Assembly (NCBI GenBank): GCA_903887375.1
Contig: CAISPN010000087.1
Location: forward strand, 24,675-88,674
Origin: an uncultured cyanobacterium
Lineage (GTDB): Bacteria > Cyanobacteriota > Cyanobacteriia > Cyanobacteriales > Microcystaceae
Reading direction: 5' to 3'
Length of the DNA stretch: 64,000 nucleotides
Made by a program: the position numbers and the translations under genes. Shown piece after piece: positions 44,437 to 53,844 of this stretch. The notes beneath the pieces were generated by a model that saw nothing but the letters and a program-made list of their open reading frames with translations, was not told the DNA's origin and searched no databases. Position 1 is the first letter of the stretch. Every line of letters starts with the position of its first letter.

Positions 44437-45318
44437 ATGCAAACAACTTCTACTAAAAGCCAGTTCTGGATTTGGCAAGGTTATAAGATTCACTATGTAA
44501 AGGCTGGAGAAACACATGCTGATTATCCTCCCCTAATATTAGTGCATGGGTTTGGAGCATCGACAGATCACTGGCGCAAAAATATAGAAGATTTACAAAA
44601 AGATTTTGAAGTTTGGGCAATTGATTTGTTGGGCTTTGGCCGTTCAGACAAGCCCAATATCCCCTATAGTGGTCAGCTTTGGCAAGATCAATTGGCCGAT
44701 TTTATTTTAGAGATAGTCAAAAAGCCTGCAATCTTAGCTGGCAACTCTTTGGGAGGCTATGCCTGTTTAGCTCTGGCCTCGCAGGTTCCTGCTAGAGCGC
44801 TAGGGATAATTTTACTCAATAGCGCTGGGCCTTTTAGTGATATAGAGCCATCTCCCAACACCTTTAAAACACTAATTGGTAAATTTACCAGCGCTTTTTT
44901 ATCTCAGAGCTGGGCTACCCGATTAATCTTTGAATATACGAGAAATCGAAGCAATATTCGCAAGACCTTGGAAAAGGTATATCTAGATAAGAGTGCAGTT
45001 ACAGACCAATTGGTCGAAGATATTTATAGACCATCTTGTGACCCTGGCGCAGCTGAAGTTTTTGCTTCTGTTTTTAAAACTCCTCAAGGGGAAAAGGTAG
45101 ATATACTCTTAAGCCGCTTAAGTTGTCCTTTACTGTTGATCTGGGGGGAAGGGGATCCCTGGATGAATGTCAGACAAAGAGCTACTAAATTTCGTCAATA
45201 TTACCCTAAGCTAGATGAGCATTATCTGCAAGCTGGACATTGTCCACATGATGAGGTACCAGATCAAGTAAATAGATTAATCAAAGATTGGATTGTTCAG
45301 AATTTCCCTTTAGCTTAA
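44437..45318 (+). CDS. Alpha/beta hydrolase
   Basis: 293 residues. Oxyanion region LVHGFGASTDHWRKN, nucleophile elbow AGNSLGGYACLAL, acid in IWGEGDPWM and histidine in AGHCPHDEVP form a complete triad. FGRSDKP is the usual cap entry. Such hydrolases are common beside cyanobacterial chlorophyll and lipid genes, but no substrate can be assigned. The Fur-family gene starts 10 bases downstream, suggesting one transcript. Confidence 0.85.
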   Translation: MQTTSTKSQFWIWQGYKIHYVKAGETHADYPPLILVHGFGASTDHWRKNIEDLQKDFEVWAIDLLGFGRSDKPNIPYSGQLWQDQLADFILEIVKKPAILAGNSLGGYACLALASQVPARALGIILLNSAGPFSDIEPSPNTFKTLIGKFTSAFLSQSWATRLIFEYTRNRSNIRKTLEKVYLDKSAVTDQLVEDIYRPSCDPGAAEVFASVFKTPQGEKVDILLSRLSCPLLLIWGEGDPWMNVRQRATKFRQYYPKLDEHYLQAGHCPHDEVPDQVNRLIKDWIVQNFPLA

Positions 45319-45328
45319 ATTTGCGACT

Positions 45329-45790
45329 ATGACGACTCGCACGAATACAAGCCGAGACAAAGTTCTCCAAGTTCTGCAACTTCTCCGTAAAGAGCTAAGC
45401 GCTCAGGAGTTATATCTAGAATTGCGAAATCAAAAAAAGGGAATTGGGTTGGCGACAGTTTATCGGGTTTTAAAATCCCTCAAACTTGAAGGGGCCATCC
45501 AAGAGAGACTAACTCCAGTGGGAGAATCTTTTTACAGTTTGATCACCCCCACACATAGCCATCATCTCAACTGTCTAGGCTGCGGTAAGATAATCGCTTT
45601 GGATATTTGCCCTCTGGATAAACCTATTTCCCAAATATCCAAGTCTGAGGATTTTAAGGTTTTCTATCACACTATTGAACTATTTGGACTGTGCGCTCTA
45701 TGTCAATCAGATTCCCAGCTGCCCTATGGAAATGCTCATCAGCCAGGGATGAGCTGCCCAGAGCAGAACAATAAAGATTGTCACGCCTAA
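45329..45790 (+). CDS. zur: Fur-family regulator, Zur-like
   Basis: 153 residues. Winged helix in the N-terminal half (LSAQELYLEL, GIGLATVYRVLKSL), then the metal-binding half with HSHHLNCLGCGK and a second Cys pair in GLCALCQ, the structural zinc site of Fur proteins. The sequence FYHTIELFGLC is closest, from memory, to cyanobacterial FurB/Zur rather than FurA or PerR. No Zur box was found next to it. The 3' end overlaps the convergent NnrU/Z-ISO gene by 84 bases. Confidence 0.75.
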   Translation: MTTRTNTSRDKVLQVLQLLRKELSAQELYLELRNQKKGIGLATVYRVLKSLKLEGAIQERLTPVGESFYSLITPTHSHHLNCLGCGKIIALDICPLDKPISQISKSEDFKVFYHTIELFGLCALCQSDSQLPYGNAHQPGMSCPEQNNKDCHA

Positions 45791-46432
45791 ATAAGCAGGC
45801 TTGAGAAATTCGCCCAAAACAAGCTTTTGACGACCATCTAAAACTGCTAAAAAAGGAATCACGCAAGTTCTAGCTTTAAGAGCTCTAAAAGCCTCTCCGT
45901 ATCGTTTTTCTAGGCGATAGTCTCCATGCCAAACAGCAAACAGATGATGAGCAATTAATCCCAATGAAGTCAAAAGAGTAAAACTGCTGCCTATCCAAAG
46001 GGTATGAGCGATGCACCAAAGAACTTGGCCGACCATCTGGGGGTGACGGGAGATACGAATAATACCTGTTTCGTATAGATGAACTTGTGGCTTTTGAATT
46101 GCAGCAATTTCTAGCAAATTAAAAGTAGCTGGATAGAGAAAAATAAAAGAAATAGCAGAAAGTAGCCAGACCAAAGGCTTAACAATAGCTACATTTTGAA
46201 GCTGCCAGAAAATCAAACCTTCATAACGATGGCTTAAAAAAAACAGAATCAGAATTAAAGCTGATGGAAGACTGCATAGGGCAAAAAAAATTCTATAAAT
46301 TCTAGGACCTACTTTGGATTCTGCCCAAGGTCGTAAAGCAGCTAATCCACTGTGAAGCAAAGCAAACCCCAACAGCAGTCCAAACATAATGTAATGATTG
46401 ATAAAGTTAGGACTATTGTTGAGAGAATTCAT
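45707..46432 (-). CDS. NnrU / 15-cis-zeta-carotene isomerase (Z-ISO) family membrane protein
   Basis: 241 residues, six or so membrane helices. Family core: LLHSGLAALRPW near the N-terminus, then ISRHPQMVGQVLWCIAHTLWIG and HHLFAVWHGDYRLEKRYG. The spaced histidines correspond to the heme ligands known from plant Z-ISO, which isomerises the 15-cis bond of zeta-carotene ahead of zeta-carotene desaturase. crtQ is present at 5931, consistent with a poly-cis pathway. NnrU in denitrifiers has another, poorly known role, so Z-ISO activity is likely but not certain. Confidence 0.8.
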   Translation of the reverse strand: MNSLNNSPNFINHYIMFGLLLGFALLHSGLAALRPWAESKVGPRIYRIFFALCSLPSALILILFFLSHRYEGLIFWQLQNVAIVKPLVWLLSAISFIFLYPATFNLLEIAAIQKPQVHLYETGIIRISRHPQMVGQVLWCIAHTLWIGSSFTLLTSLGLIAHHLFAVWHGDYRLEKRYGEAFRALKARTCVIPFLAVLDGRQKLVLGEFLKPAYLGVTIFIVLLWAAHPWLMSISIGQLGI

Positions 46433-46498
46433 AACAAAATAGCAAAATAATAGATATTATTACTGATTGTAAAGTAATTTATCCCCATACTTATGCTA

Positions 46499-46515
46499 CT
46501 GTCAATTATTGACAG
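46499..46515. promoter_or_regulatory. Palindrome upstream of rbcR, candidate LysR-type operator
   Basis: CTGTCAAT-T-ATTGACAG, perfect 8-base arms about a single central base. It lies 39 bases before the rbcR ATG and 67 bases from the divergent Z-ISO-family start. LysR regulators commonly bind such palindromes in divergent promoters and autoregulate. Confidence 0.5.
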
Positions 46516-46554
46516 GATAATTTGCTTCGGCTTGTTTCAGCTATTAAAGGGTCT

Positions 46555-47547
46555 ATGTCTGATATACCATTCACGCTAGATCAACTCCGCATCCTCAAAG
46601 CCATAGCTCTTGAAGGTAGTTTTAAAAAAGCAGCTGATACTCTTTATGTGTCACAACCAGCTGTTAGTTTACAAGTACAAAATCTAGAAAAACAACTCAA
46701 TGTCCATCTTTTTGATCGAGGTGGCAGAAAAGCGCAGCTAACTGAGGCAGGCCATCTGTTACTTAACTATGCAGAAAAAATTATCAGTCTTTGTCAAGAA
46801 ACCTGCCGAGCTCTTGAAGATTTAGGCAGTTTGCAAGGTGGAACCCTAATTGTAGGAGCATCTCAAACTACTGGAACATATCTACTACCCAGAATGATTG
46901 GTATGTTTCGTCAGAAATATCCAGAAGTTACCGTTCAATTACAAGTTCACTCAACTAGAAGAACTTCTTGGAGTATCGCCAATGGACAAATAGATCTAGC
47001 GATTATAGGAGGAGAAGTTCCTATTGAATTACAAGAAACCCTCAAATCTTTACCATACGCCGAAGATGAACTGGCGTTAGTTTTACCGCCTGATCACCAT
47101 TTAGCTAAGGCAGAGTTAATACAAAAAGAAGATCTCTATAAACTCAAATTTATTACTCTAGATTCGCAGTCTACTATCCGTAAAGTCATTGATAAGGTTC
47201 TCACTCACTATGAAATTGATGTCAAAAGATTGAAAGTGGAAATGGAACTAAATTCAATCGAAGCAATCAAAAATGCTGTCCAAGCCGGGTTAGGCGCTGC
47301 CTTTATTTCTACTACAGCAATTCAAAAAGAGTTGCAAATGCAAATTCTTAAAACAGTGCGCATTAAAGATGTAGAAGTCACAAGAACATTATCAGTTCTG
47401 ATTAATCCCAATCGTTACCGCTCTCGGGCTTCAGAAGCTTTTACCAAAGAAATACTTCCTCAATTTTCTCCCTGTTGGGATTATCTAGAAATTGAAAAAA
47501 TATACCTAATCGTTCAAGGGGTCTCAGGCAGCCAAGTTATTAGTTAA
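46555..47547 (+). CDS. rbcR: LysR-family regulator RbcR
   Basis: 330 residues from the ATG at 46555; an in-frame TTG at 46522 is rejected because family members start [14 protein letters not shown]-terminal winged helix with [20 protein letters not shown] and [15 protein letters not shown], then the effector domain beginning [19 protein letters not shown]. Sequence pattern matches cyanobacterial and red-algal RbcR, which controls Rubisco operon and carbon-fixation genes. Divergent from the Z-ISO-family gene. It ends 20 bases before the convergent DUF1254 gene. Confidence 0.88.
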   Translation: MSDIPFTLDQLRILKAIALEGSFKKAADTLYVSQPAVSLQVQNLEKQLNVHLFDRGGRKAQLTEAGHLLLNYAEKIISLCQETCRALEDLGSLQGGTLIVGASQTTGTYLLPRMIGMFRQKYPEVTVQLQVHSTRRTSWSIANGQIDLAIIGGEVPIELQETLKSLPYAEDELALVLPPDHHLAKAELIQKEDLYKLKFITLDSQSTIRKVIDKVLTHYEIDVKRLKVEMELNSIEAIKNAVQAGLGAAFISTTAIQKELQMQILKTVRIKDVEVTRTLSVLINPNRYRSRASEAFTKEILPQFSPCWDYLEIEKIYLIVQGVSGSQVIS

Positions 47548-47566
47548 GAGATCGCGCATTCCCAAT

Positions 47567-49042
47567 CTAGCGAGCAATTGGCTCAATGTCATTGAGCTGC
47601 CAGGTTTTGTCAAAGTATGCTTGTAATGGTCCATAAAAACGGAAGTAGTGAAAGTAGCCCTTGCCTGGGTTAGTTTGGATCCAGTTGGTTGCATTGGCAG
47701 GTCGAGTTGGACCGAAGTAGAGGTCTACTGATCCATCAGGGTTCGTGATCAAATCCGGCTTACGTGAACTCAAGTCAGCTGAACCTTGTGAGGTAATTAG
47801 TGGCCCGCGCGAGACATTGTCATAAAGAGTGATAGACCAAAACTGCTTAACTGGGGGGTTAGAATCCACATGAAGTTTGTAGAACTTACTACCGCTAAGC
47901 CAGTTGCCATTTTTATCTTTTGAGACTTCAATGTAAACTTGGCCTGCGCCTAAGATACGGCCTTGCATGCCGACCGACATACCGATTGCCTCATAGAACC
48001 AAGAAGAGCGCTCATCAAACTGCACAAGAGTTTTAGCTGGATTCTCTTGATCCAAATCAAATAATACTGCATATTCCCAATGCTTGCCGGGATAGACAGT
48101 TGAACCTTGGTAACGTTTTTCAAAAGCGATGGTACGCGCCATCAGCTCACCGACTTGAGCCGCATCAGTGAGGATCTTTGCTTGCCGAGCATTAGGGTTA
48201 AAGGGTTTGCCTGGCGAGATACCAAGTGATGAGAGCATACCAAACATCATGCGATCACGAGGAGCAACAGGCTCGTTGCGATAGAGCTCTGAGAGTAAAC
48301 GCCAATATTCAAGAGTGTTGGGTTGAGCTGAGGTCCAAGCGCGGCCACCAACAGGAACAAAGCGAGTCGCAACAGGATTAGCGCGGTCATTCCAACTGTA
48401 GATCTTAAACTTGCGAATTATCGCCTTAGCAACAGCCTTATCTGGATCAAGGCCGCGCGTTCCAAACCAGACTTGATTACTACTCGAACGGAACACCCGA
48501 TAGCCAGGTGCATCAATATCAGGACTATTAGGTGCCAAGATCAAATATTTGCCGCCGGATCCTTTGTCGGGGCCAGTCTGTCCCATATCGCTGACGGGTT
48601 GCTGCCAGATATCCAGAACGCCACCTGCTGTTGCCCCAGCAGGCACATCGATGACCATTGGACCATTTTTTGAAAGATCCCAAAAGCTAAAGGCATAGAG
48701 TGTGGTGATGTTTGGTGTGAGCATCCCCGCTTTATCTTTAAGGTCTTGATAAAGAACAATATCACCTGGACGAGCCCCAAAAGTATTGAAATTAGCATCC
48801 ATCAAAGCCTTGAATCCTACCGCAGGCAAGGCCCATAAATAAGCCTGCGTGGCCCGCTGAAAGTCCATCTCATCATAGAGTCTATTGGAGGTTTCTTTGG
48901 TAGGATAACCCTGTTGCAGTGTAAGCGGGCCAAGACGGGTTTGTAATGTGGTTTCAGCAATAGCACTGTTTGCTGCCAGGCTCATCAAGAGAGGGAAGGC
49001 CCCGAGAAGACTTTTGCTTTTTGTTGACAAGTGTAAGCGCAT
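47567..49042 (-). CDS. Secreted DUF1254/DUF1214 protein
   Basis: 491 residues with a signal peptide (about 1-29, ending NSAIAE). DUF1254 covers the first half (ATQAYLWALPAVGF, NITTLYAFSFWDL) and DUF1214 the C-terminal third (WSITLYDNVSRGPL, NWIQTNPGKGYFHYFRFYGP). Such periplasmic proteins are widespread in proteobacteria and of unknown function. By eye the gene is richer in G+C than its neighbours, and the codon choice differs, which hints at horizontal acquisition. Confidence 0.88.
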   Translation of the reverse strand: MRLHLSTKSKSLLGAFPLLMSLAANSAIAETTLQTRLGPLTLQQGYPTKETSNRLYDEMDFQRATQAYLWALPAVGFKALMDANFNTFGARPGDIVLYQDLKDKAGMLTPNITTLYAFSFWDLSKNGPMVIDVPAGATAGGVLDIWQQPVSDMGQTGPDKGSGGKYLILAPNSPDIDAPGYRVFRSSSNQVWFGTRGLDPDKAVAKAIIRKFKIYSWNDRANPVATRFVPVGGRAWTSAQPNTLEYWRLLSELYRNEPVAPRDRMMFGMLSSLGISPGKPFNPNARQAKILTDAAQVGELMARTIAFEKRYQGSTVYPGKHWEYAVLFDLDQENPAKTLVQFDERSSWFYEAIGMSVGMQGRILGAGQVYIEVSKDKNGNWLSGSKFYKLHVDSNPPVKQFWSITLYDNVSRGPLITSQGSADLSSRKPDLITNPDGSVDLYFGPTRPANATNWIQTNPGKGYFHYFRFYGPLQAYFDKTWQLNDIEPIAR

Positions 49043-49176
49043 GTTTTAAGTTAAGTAATCTTCTTATTGCCAATACTTTACCAGATTTCGCCCCGCTATT
49101 ATTTTTCAAATGAATCCTTGCGTCTGAATATATGCCAGAATCACTGTATATATAAATTTGTTTTACCTTAGTAAAG

Positions 49177-50739
49177 ATGAGATTATCACAAAGACTTAAC
49201 ACTCTTATTTTTAAAAGTAAAAATTCTCTAAGTTATTTTAATATCTGGTTAATTTTTTCCCTAGTTACCATTGGAATGTTCATATTGTGGTATCCAATGG
49301 GGGCTTCAATGAGTTTTTTGTTCTTTGATACTGGGGCAGGATTAAAAGCGGATTACTTATTTTCCCAAGGCTATATACCAACGGTGGATTTTTCCTATGT
49401 TTATGGACTGCTGCCTTTATCAATAGCACATATTTGGTACAAAATATTTGGAAGAACACCTCAAGTTTTTTGGGCTTTAGTTTTAATATTTAAACTTTTA
49501 TCTGTTTATACTTTAGCTAAAATTGCTTATTTAGCAAATTTAAAAACTCTAGGTGTAATATTTTTAGCTATTGCCATACCTTTTTCTTTCTTTTGCAACT
49601 ACAATATCAATCTTACTCATGCAATAGAGCCTTTTTTTATCTGTTTAGCACTTAGTGAACAATTGGCTGGTAGAAAAAAATATGCTCTAGTAGTATTAAT
49701 ATTTAGTATTTTTACTAAGGCAAGTTTGTCCTATTTTTATATATTTCTTTTGTTGATTTTATACTCAATTGATTTACTCAAACATAAAAGAAATATTCTT
49801 GATACGATTTATCAAATGATTCCTGCCAGTGTTACTTTTTTAGCTATGTCTTTTTGGATCATTATTAACTATGGTTTAACAGCATTAATACATAGCTTAA
49901 TTCCACTACAAGCAGCTAAAGATTATAAACAGCCTGAATTCGGTTTTTTTGGAGGCGGAGGAAAAGGTTTTTTTGCCCCACCAGGTATGAAATTCAGTTA
50001 TTATATTGGCACTGGAGTTAGTTTATGGGTTATTTTATCGATTGTGCTTCTTATTTCAAGCATTTTACTATATCTTAAAATAATTAAGAATAATACCAAC
50101 GGTGATATAGTTCGTATAGCTGAAGTTCAAATCACAACATTATTGCTTCATCTAGGTTTTATAATTTTCTTTTTTGGCCATAATAGCTCATGGTGTTATT
50201 ATGTTTATTTATTACCAATAGGATGTTCATTACTAGCTAGTCGAGCTTTGCCTGAATTTAAAATTAATATTAATAGAAATATTTTACTTGTCGGGCTTAG
50301 TATTTGTGTGATTATTGGTTATGATTTAGTATTTTTCAAAATTTATCATCAAATATGGATTGAGTCTAAATCCGAAAAAACACTAGTTTCTCTGTGGTTT
50401 AATAAAGAAGAAAAAAAAGACTTTTTAGAATTATTACAATCTTGTAAAACAAAAAATACCCTGATTTATTCTCCAGGAGCAATTGATTTATTTTTTCCTT
50501 CTTGCCACATGGCTTCTGCTTGGTACCCTAAAAATTCTTCTCTATTAAACGATCAAGATATTGCCAGAATAAATAGACAATTTGATGAGGCTGAAGAGGT
50601 AATTACTCCACTTGATAGTTTGGCTTCTCTTTTAAAAATAGATAGTATGAAAGAAAATTTCGCCAAATTTGAATTAGATCACAAAAATAAGAATTTTACT
50701 TACTTAAAAAGAGTAAGCAACCCCTCCAAAATTAACTAG
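49177..50739 (+). CDS. Polytopic membrane protein, glycosyltransferase-like
   Basis: 520 residues with about ten hydrophobic segments and a C-terminal soluble domain of about 120 residues. The layout (N-terminal helix, loop with FDTGAGLKADYLFSQG and DFSYVYG, then many helices) resembles GT-C membrane transferases, but no clear acidic catalytic pair is seen. Strongly AT-rich. No hydrolase or GT2 neighbour. I do not recognise a specific family. A bidirectional terminator overlaps its stop codon. Confidence 0.65.
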   Translation: MRLSQRLNTLIFKSKNSLSYFNIWLIFSLVTIGMFILWYPMGASMSFLFFDTGAGLKADYLFSQGYIPTVDFSYVYGLLPLSIAHIWYKIFGRTPQVFWALVLIFKLLSVYTLAKIAYLANLKTLGVIFLAIAIPFSFFCNYNINLTHAIEPFFICLALSEQLAGRKKYALVVLIFSIFTKASLSYFYIFLLLILYSIDLLKHKRNILDTIYQMIPASVTFLAMSFWIIINYGLTALIHSLIPLQAAKDYKQPEFGFFGGGGKGFFAPPGMKFSYYIGTGVSLWVILSIVLLISSILLYLKIIKNNTNGDIVRIAEVQITTLLLHLGFIIFFFGHNSSWCYYVYLLPIGCSLLASRALPEFKININRNILLVGLSICVIIGYDLVFFKIYHQIWIESKSEKTLVSLWFNKEEKKDFLELLQSCKTKNTLIYSPGAIDLFFPSCHMASAWYPKNSSLLNDQDIARINRQFDEAEEVITPLDSLASLLKIDSMKENFAKFELDHKNKNFTYLKRVSNPSKIN

Positions 50740-50750
50740 AGGGGTTTTAA
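50719..50750. terminator. Bidirectional terminator between convergent genes
   Basis: Arms AACCCCTC (50719-50726) and GAGGGGTT (50739-50746) followed by TTAA. It spans the stop codon of the upstream membrane-protein gene and ends 7 bases before the stop of the opposite gene. Confidence 0.7.
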
Positions 50751-50756
50751 GAGTAA

Positions 50757-51221
50757 TTATTGGCATTTACCTGAATAGACTTTACCAGCGTGATTGATTT
50801 TAATTTTGGAATAGTTACTAGATAAGGCAAAGCTTATAGGAGTACCATTTTTGGTTTTGCCTGTAAATATATTCTTGCCACTTAGCGAGGTGGTTGCTGT
50901 ATCGACAATTTGGGATTCAGGATTAGAGATAGTCTCGCTTTCAATATCAGTTAGAGTAACAGTATTTTTGCTTTTATCGATGATCACCAAATCATTTTCT
51001 CCTACTGTGATCTGCTTTTGCAAAATAGTAATAGAAACTGGTTGTCTAAGTTTGATGGAGGCATCATCAATTGTGGAAGTATAGAAATAGTAACCACCCT
51101 TTTTGCCTGCTACGCAGATTATTCCATCATTGAGGCTAGGTGGGGCAGCTAGAGTTGGCTCTACTGCTACAAATGCTGTCAAACCAGAACATATCAGCAA
51201 TCTAACGAAAATCTTGTTCAT
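50757..51221 (-). CDS. Small secreted protein of unknown function
   Basis: 154 residues from the ATG at 51221, chosen because it starts a clean signal peptide (MNKIFVRLLI... cut near LAA-PP, residue 26); a TTG at 51254 would add 11 residues. The mature part is mainly beta-strand by its alternating pattern, with cysteines in IICVAG and at the C-terminus SGKCQ that could pair. No family recognised. Probably periplasmic or extracellular. Confidence 0.65.
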   Translation of the reverse strand: MNKIFVRLLICSGLTAFVAVEPTLAAPPSLNDGIICVAGKKGGYYFYTSTIDDASIKLRQPVSITILQKQITVGENDLVIIDKSKNTVTLTDIESETISNPESQIVDTATTSLSGKNIFTGKTKNGTPISFALSSNYSKIKINHAGKVYSGKCQ

Positions 51222-51287
51222 AAAAAAAATAAATTCATTTAAAATTAAACCCAATTATATTAACAGTAAATTTGCTTAAAGTCAAAA

Positions 51288-51320
51288 AAATCCTCCCCTG
51301 CTGTAAAACAAGGAGGATTT
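51288..51320 (-). terminator. Intrinsic terminator of hpf
   Basis: Read on the reverse strand: AAATCCTCC, 15-base loop, GGAGGATTT, then further T residues (seven Ts in all after GGAGGA). It lies 18 bases past the hpf stop. Confidence 0.85.
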
Positions 51321-51338
51321 GATTTAAATTGGTTAATT

Positions 51339-51917
51339 TTATTGAGCTAGACGAGGTTGAATCACACCATAGCCACCATGATTTCGCTTGTAAATCACGT
51401 TAATTTCATCAGTTTGCTGATTGCGAAACATATAAAAATCATGATCTACTAACTGAAGATTTTCTAATGCCTGTTCTATGGTCATTGCTGACATGGCGAA
51501 ATATTTACTACGTACTATCTCGGCTGGTAGAGTTGGGGTTAAATTACTAATTAAACTCTCGCTAACTGGCTGCTCTGTCACGAGATCACCGGTTTTAAGA
51601 TAAACTTTTTCTTTATGATCTAATTGACGTTCTTTATATTTACGAAGTTGACGAGCTATTTTGTCAGATACCATATCCACACTGGCATAGAGGGTCTCGC
51701 TACTTTCTTGGGCGCGTATTACAGAACCGTTGGCATATACAGTAACCTCTACTTTCTGGTTATTGCTGATTCTTGGATTGCGCGCAACAGACAAATGAGC
51801 CTCAACTTTGGTAATTAATGTCTCAAAATGCTTAATAGATTTCTCTAATTTTTGTTGGACATAATCATTGATTGCCTCTGTTACTGTAACGTTATTTCCC
51901 TGGATCAAGAGCTTCAT
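51339..51917 (-). CDS. hpf: Long-form ribosome hibernation promoting factor (HPF/LrtA)
   Basis: 192 residues. N-terminal domain (1-100) of the YfiA/HPF type: [18 protein letters not shown], then [16 protein letters not shown] and [19 protein letters not shown]-terminal dimerisation domain (about 132-188) with [18 protein letters not shown] and HDFYMFRN. The long form joins two 70S ribosomes into inactive 100S dimers. In cyanobacteria the orthologue, LrtA, is a light-repressed transcript product. GGAGGAG ribosome site upstream, terminator downstream. Confidence 0.94.
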   Translation of the reverse strand: MKLLIQGNNVTVTEAINDYVQQKLEKSIKHFETLITKVEAHLSVARNPRISNNQKVEVTVYANGSVIRAQESSETLYASVDMVSDKIARQLRKYKERQLDHKEKVYLKTGDLVTEQPVSESLISNLTPTLPAEIVRSKYFAMSAMTIEQALENLQLVDHDFYMFRNQQTDEINVIYKRNHGGYGVIQPRLAQ

Positions 51918-52105
51918 ATCTTCTCCTCCATTGTCGTTGAATATGATTCCTGTTTCTAGAAATCAAGACGATTCAAATAGCTTTTTCTTACTTTCTAGAT
52001 TAACACTTCTAATCTCAATTATTTTGATTATCCTTTTATTTAAGGAATCGTTGTTATTTTCCTTTGCATAGTGTTATATTTCTTCAAGATTAAACTGATA
52101 AAATT

Positions 52106-52786
52106 ATGTCAAGACTTTGTCATGTTCATTGTCTGGGTCTGATTGCTTATGAAAGAGCCTGGAAATTACAACATATATTGGTAAACGAGAGACAACATTC
52201 ATCTGATCTGCCGGATACTTTGCTCTTGCTCGAACACCCACCAGTCTATACACTGGGAACAGGTTCATCTTTACAATATTTAAAGTTTGAACCAGATAGC
52301 CCTATTCACCCAATTCATAGGGTAGAAAGGGGGGGAGAGGTGACATATCACTGCCCTGGGCAGATAGTTGGCTACCCTATTTTAAATCTAAACTATCATC
52401 ACAAAGATCTGCACTGGTATCTCAGACAACTAGAAAGTGTAATTATAGAAACGCTCAAAATCTACGGTTTGCCAGCGGTGCGACGTCAAGGGGTAACTGG
52501 TGTTTGGCTAGATGGCTGCAAGATTGCTTCTGTGGGAATTAAAGTCAGTCGTTGGATTACGATGCATGGTTTTGCTATCAATGTCAACGCAGATCTTGCT
52601 GGATTTGAGCATATTATCCCCTGCGGCCTTCAAGGAGAAAAAATGAATAATATGTCCCAATTCATTCCAGAAATTCAAATAGAACAGGTTCGCTCAAGTG
52701 TAATTGAAGAATTTGCCAGAGTCTTTGAACTTGATTGTCTGATTAATTCTTCTGGATATTTGCTTGAGATAGAATCAACTCATTAA
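52106..52786 (+). CDS. lipB: Octanoyltransferase
   Basis: 226 residues. LipB motifs: LLLEHPPVYTLGTGS, RGGEVTYHCPGQIVGYPIL, the lysine in GVWLDGCKIASVGIKV with WITMHGFAINV and the catalytic cysteine in IIPCGL. Transfers octanoyl from acyl carrier protein to lipoyl domains of pyruvate dehydrogenase and glycine cleavage H protein. acpP is encoded 2.4 kb downstream. Its 3' end overlaps the convergent cyclase gene by 44 bases. Confidence 0.95.
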   Translation: MSRLCHVHCLGLIAYERAWKLQHILVNERQHSSDLPDTLLLLEHPPVYTLGTGSSLQYLKFEPDSPIHPIHRVERGGEVTYHCPGQIVGYPILNLNYHHKDLHWYLRQLESVIIETLKIYGLPAVRRQGVTGVWLDGCKIASVGIKVSRWITMHGFAINVNADLAGFEHIIPCGLQGEKMNNMSQFIPEIQIEQVRSSVIEEFARVFELDCLINSSGYLLEIESTH

Positions 52787-53813
52787 AATTGCTAAAATCA
52801 ATGCCAAACATAGTGATTGGCTTTTCATACCCTCTAAGTTGTACTGAGTATTCTTGAAAAAAATCCTCTTGTGATATCAGTTTGTTTAGATGTTCATAGG
52901 TAGTCTCTCCAACAGCCAAATCTACTCCTACTTCCTTGGTAGCTGATTCTAAACGAAAGGCAGTATTAACTGTATCACCTATTGCTGTAAAGTCCGGATT
53001 GTCATCGCTTCCTGTATTGCCAATCATGGCATAGCCCGTGTTAATTCCTGCCCCTGCAGTAAGCTTAAAGGGAAGATCATATTGTTGAGTTAAGGTATTA
53101 GTTAATTGAGAAATTTGATAAACAGCCCAAAGAATACTGAAAAGTTCTTTGCTAGATATTTCAGATCTATTGTGTAACCATACTGCCATCACAGCATCCC
53201 CAATATATTTATCAATCCAACTGCCCGAATCCCTGATGATTTGTCCTGACTCTCTGAACCAATAACCGATCATCTCAGAGAGCCTTTTTTCTCCTATCTG
53301 TCTAGCTAAAACAGTATAATTGCGTATATCGATGACCATCACCGACATTAATCGACGCTCAAGCATTGCAGAGGTCTGGGTATCTCTATCGCCTATCAAG
53401 GTTTTCTTTTGAGAGTCTAATTTTCCTTGTTTAGCAGGAGAATTTGGGACATGAAATTCTAGCTGTGTTTTACCAAAAGTAATGGTATCTCCATCTCTCA
53501 AAATAATTGGTATACTGACACGTCTGCCATTGATGAAGGTTCCATTGCGACTGCCTAAGTCTATCAAATAAAATAGACCGTTTTCGGTTAGTTGCAAAAT
53601 GGCATGATTGCGCGAAATGCAGTTGTCAGGTACTACTAGGACGTTATCTCTACCACGTCCAATAGTCCAATAGTTCTTGTCTGTTAACTCAAGACAACCA
53701 GTTCCTTTGCTCGTATGAACCACCAAATATGGCTCACCCATCATATCTTCGACGGTCTTTTCAAGCCATAGTAAACCTGGAGAATCTAAATGATCATCTT
53801 TACCAGTCATCAA
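52743..53813 (-). CDS. FHA domain-class III adenylate/guanylate cyclase
   Basis: 356 residues. FHA domain at about 28-120 with phosphothreonine-binding WTIGRGRDNVLVV, ISRNHA and LGSRNGTFING. Class III cyclase domain at about 155-345: metal aspartates in VMVIDIRNY and IGDAVMAVW, substrate-binding DFTAIGDTVNTAFRLE. The aspartate in NPDFTAIGD suggests adenylate rather than guanylate cyclase. Known cyanobacterial FHA-cyclases exist, but which phosphoprotein it reads is unknown. No transmembrane segment, so cytoplasmic. Confidence 0.93.
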   Translation of the reverse strand: MMTGKDDHLDSPGLLWLEKTVEDMMGEPYLVVHTSKGTGCLELTDKNYWTIGRGRDNVLVVPDNCISRNHAILQLTENGLFYLIDLGSRNGTFINGRRVSIPIILRDGDTITFGKTQLEFHVPNSPAKQGKLDSQKKTLIGDRDTQTSAMLERRLMSVMVIDIRNYTVLARQIGEKRLSEMIGYWFRESGQIIRDSGSWIDKYIGDAVMAVWLHNRSEISSKELFSILWAVYQISQLTNTLTQQYDLPFKLTAGAGINTGYAMIGNTGSDDNPDFTAIGDTVNTAFRLESATKEVGVDLAVGETTYEHLNKLISQEDFFQEYSVQLRGYEKPITMFGIDFSNFNELILSQANIQKN

Positions 53814-53844
53814 TTAACAACAAGAGATATTGCAGATTTATTTT

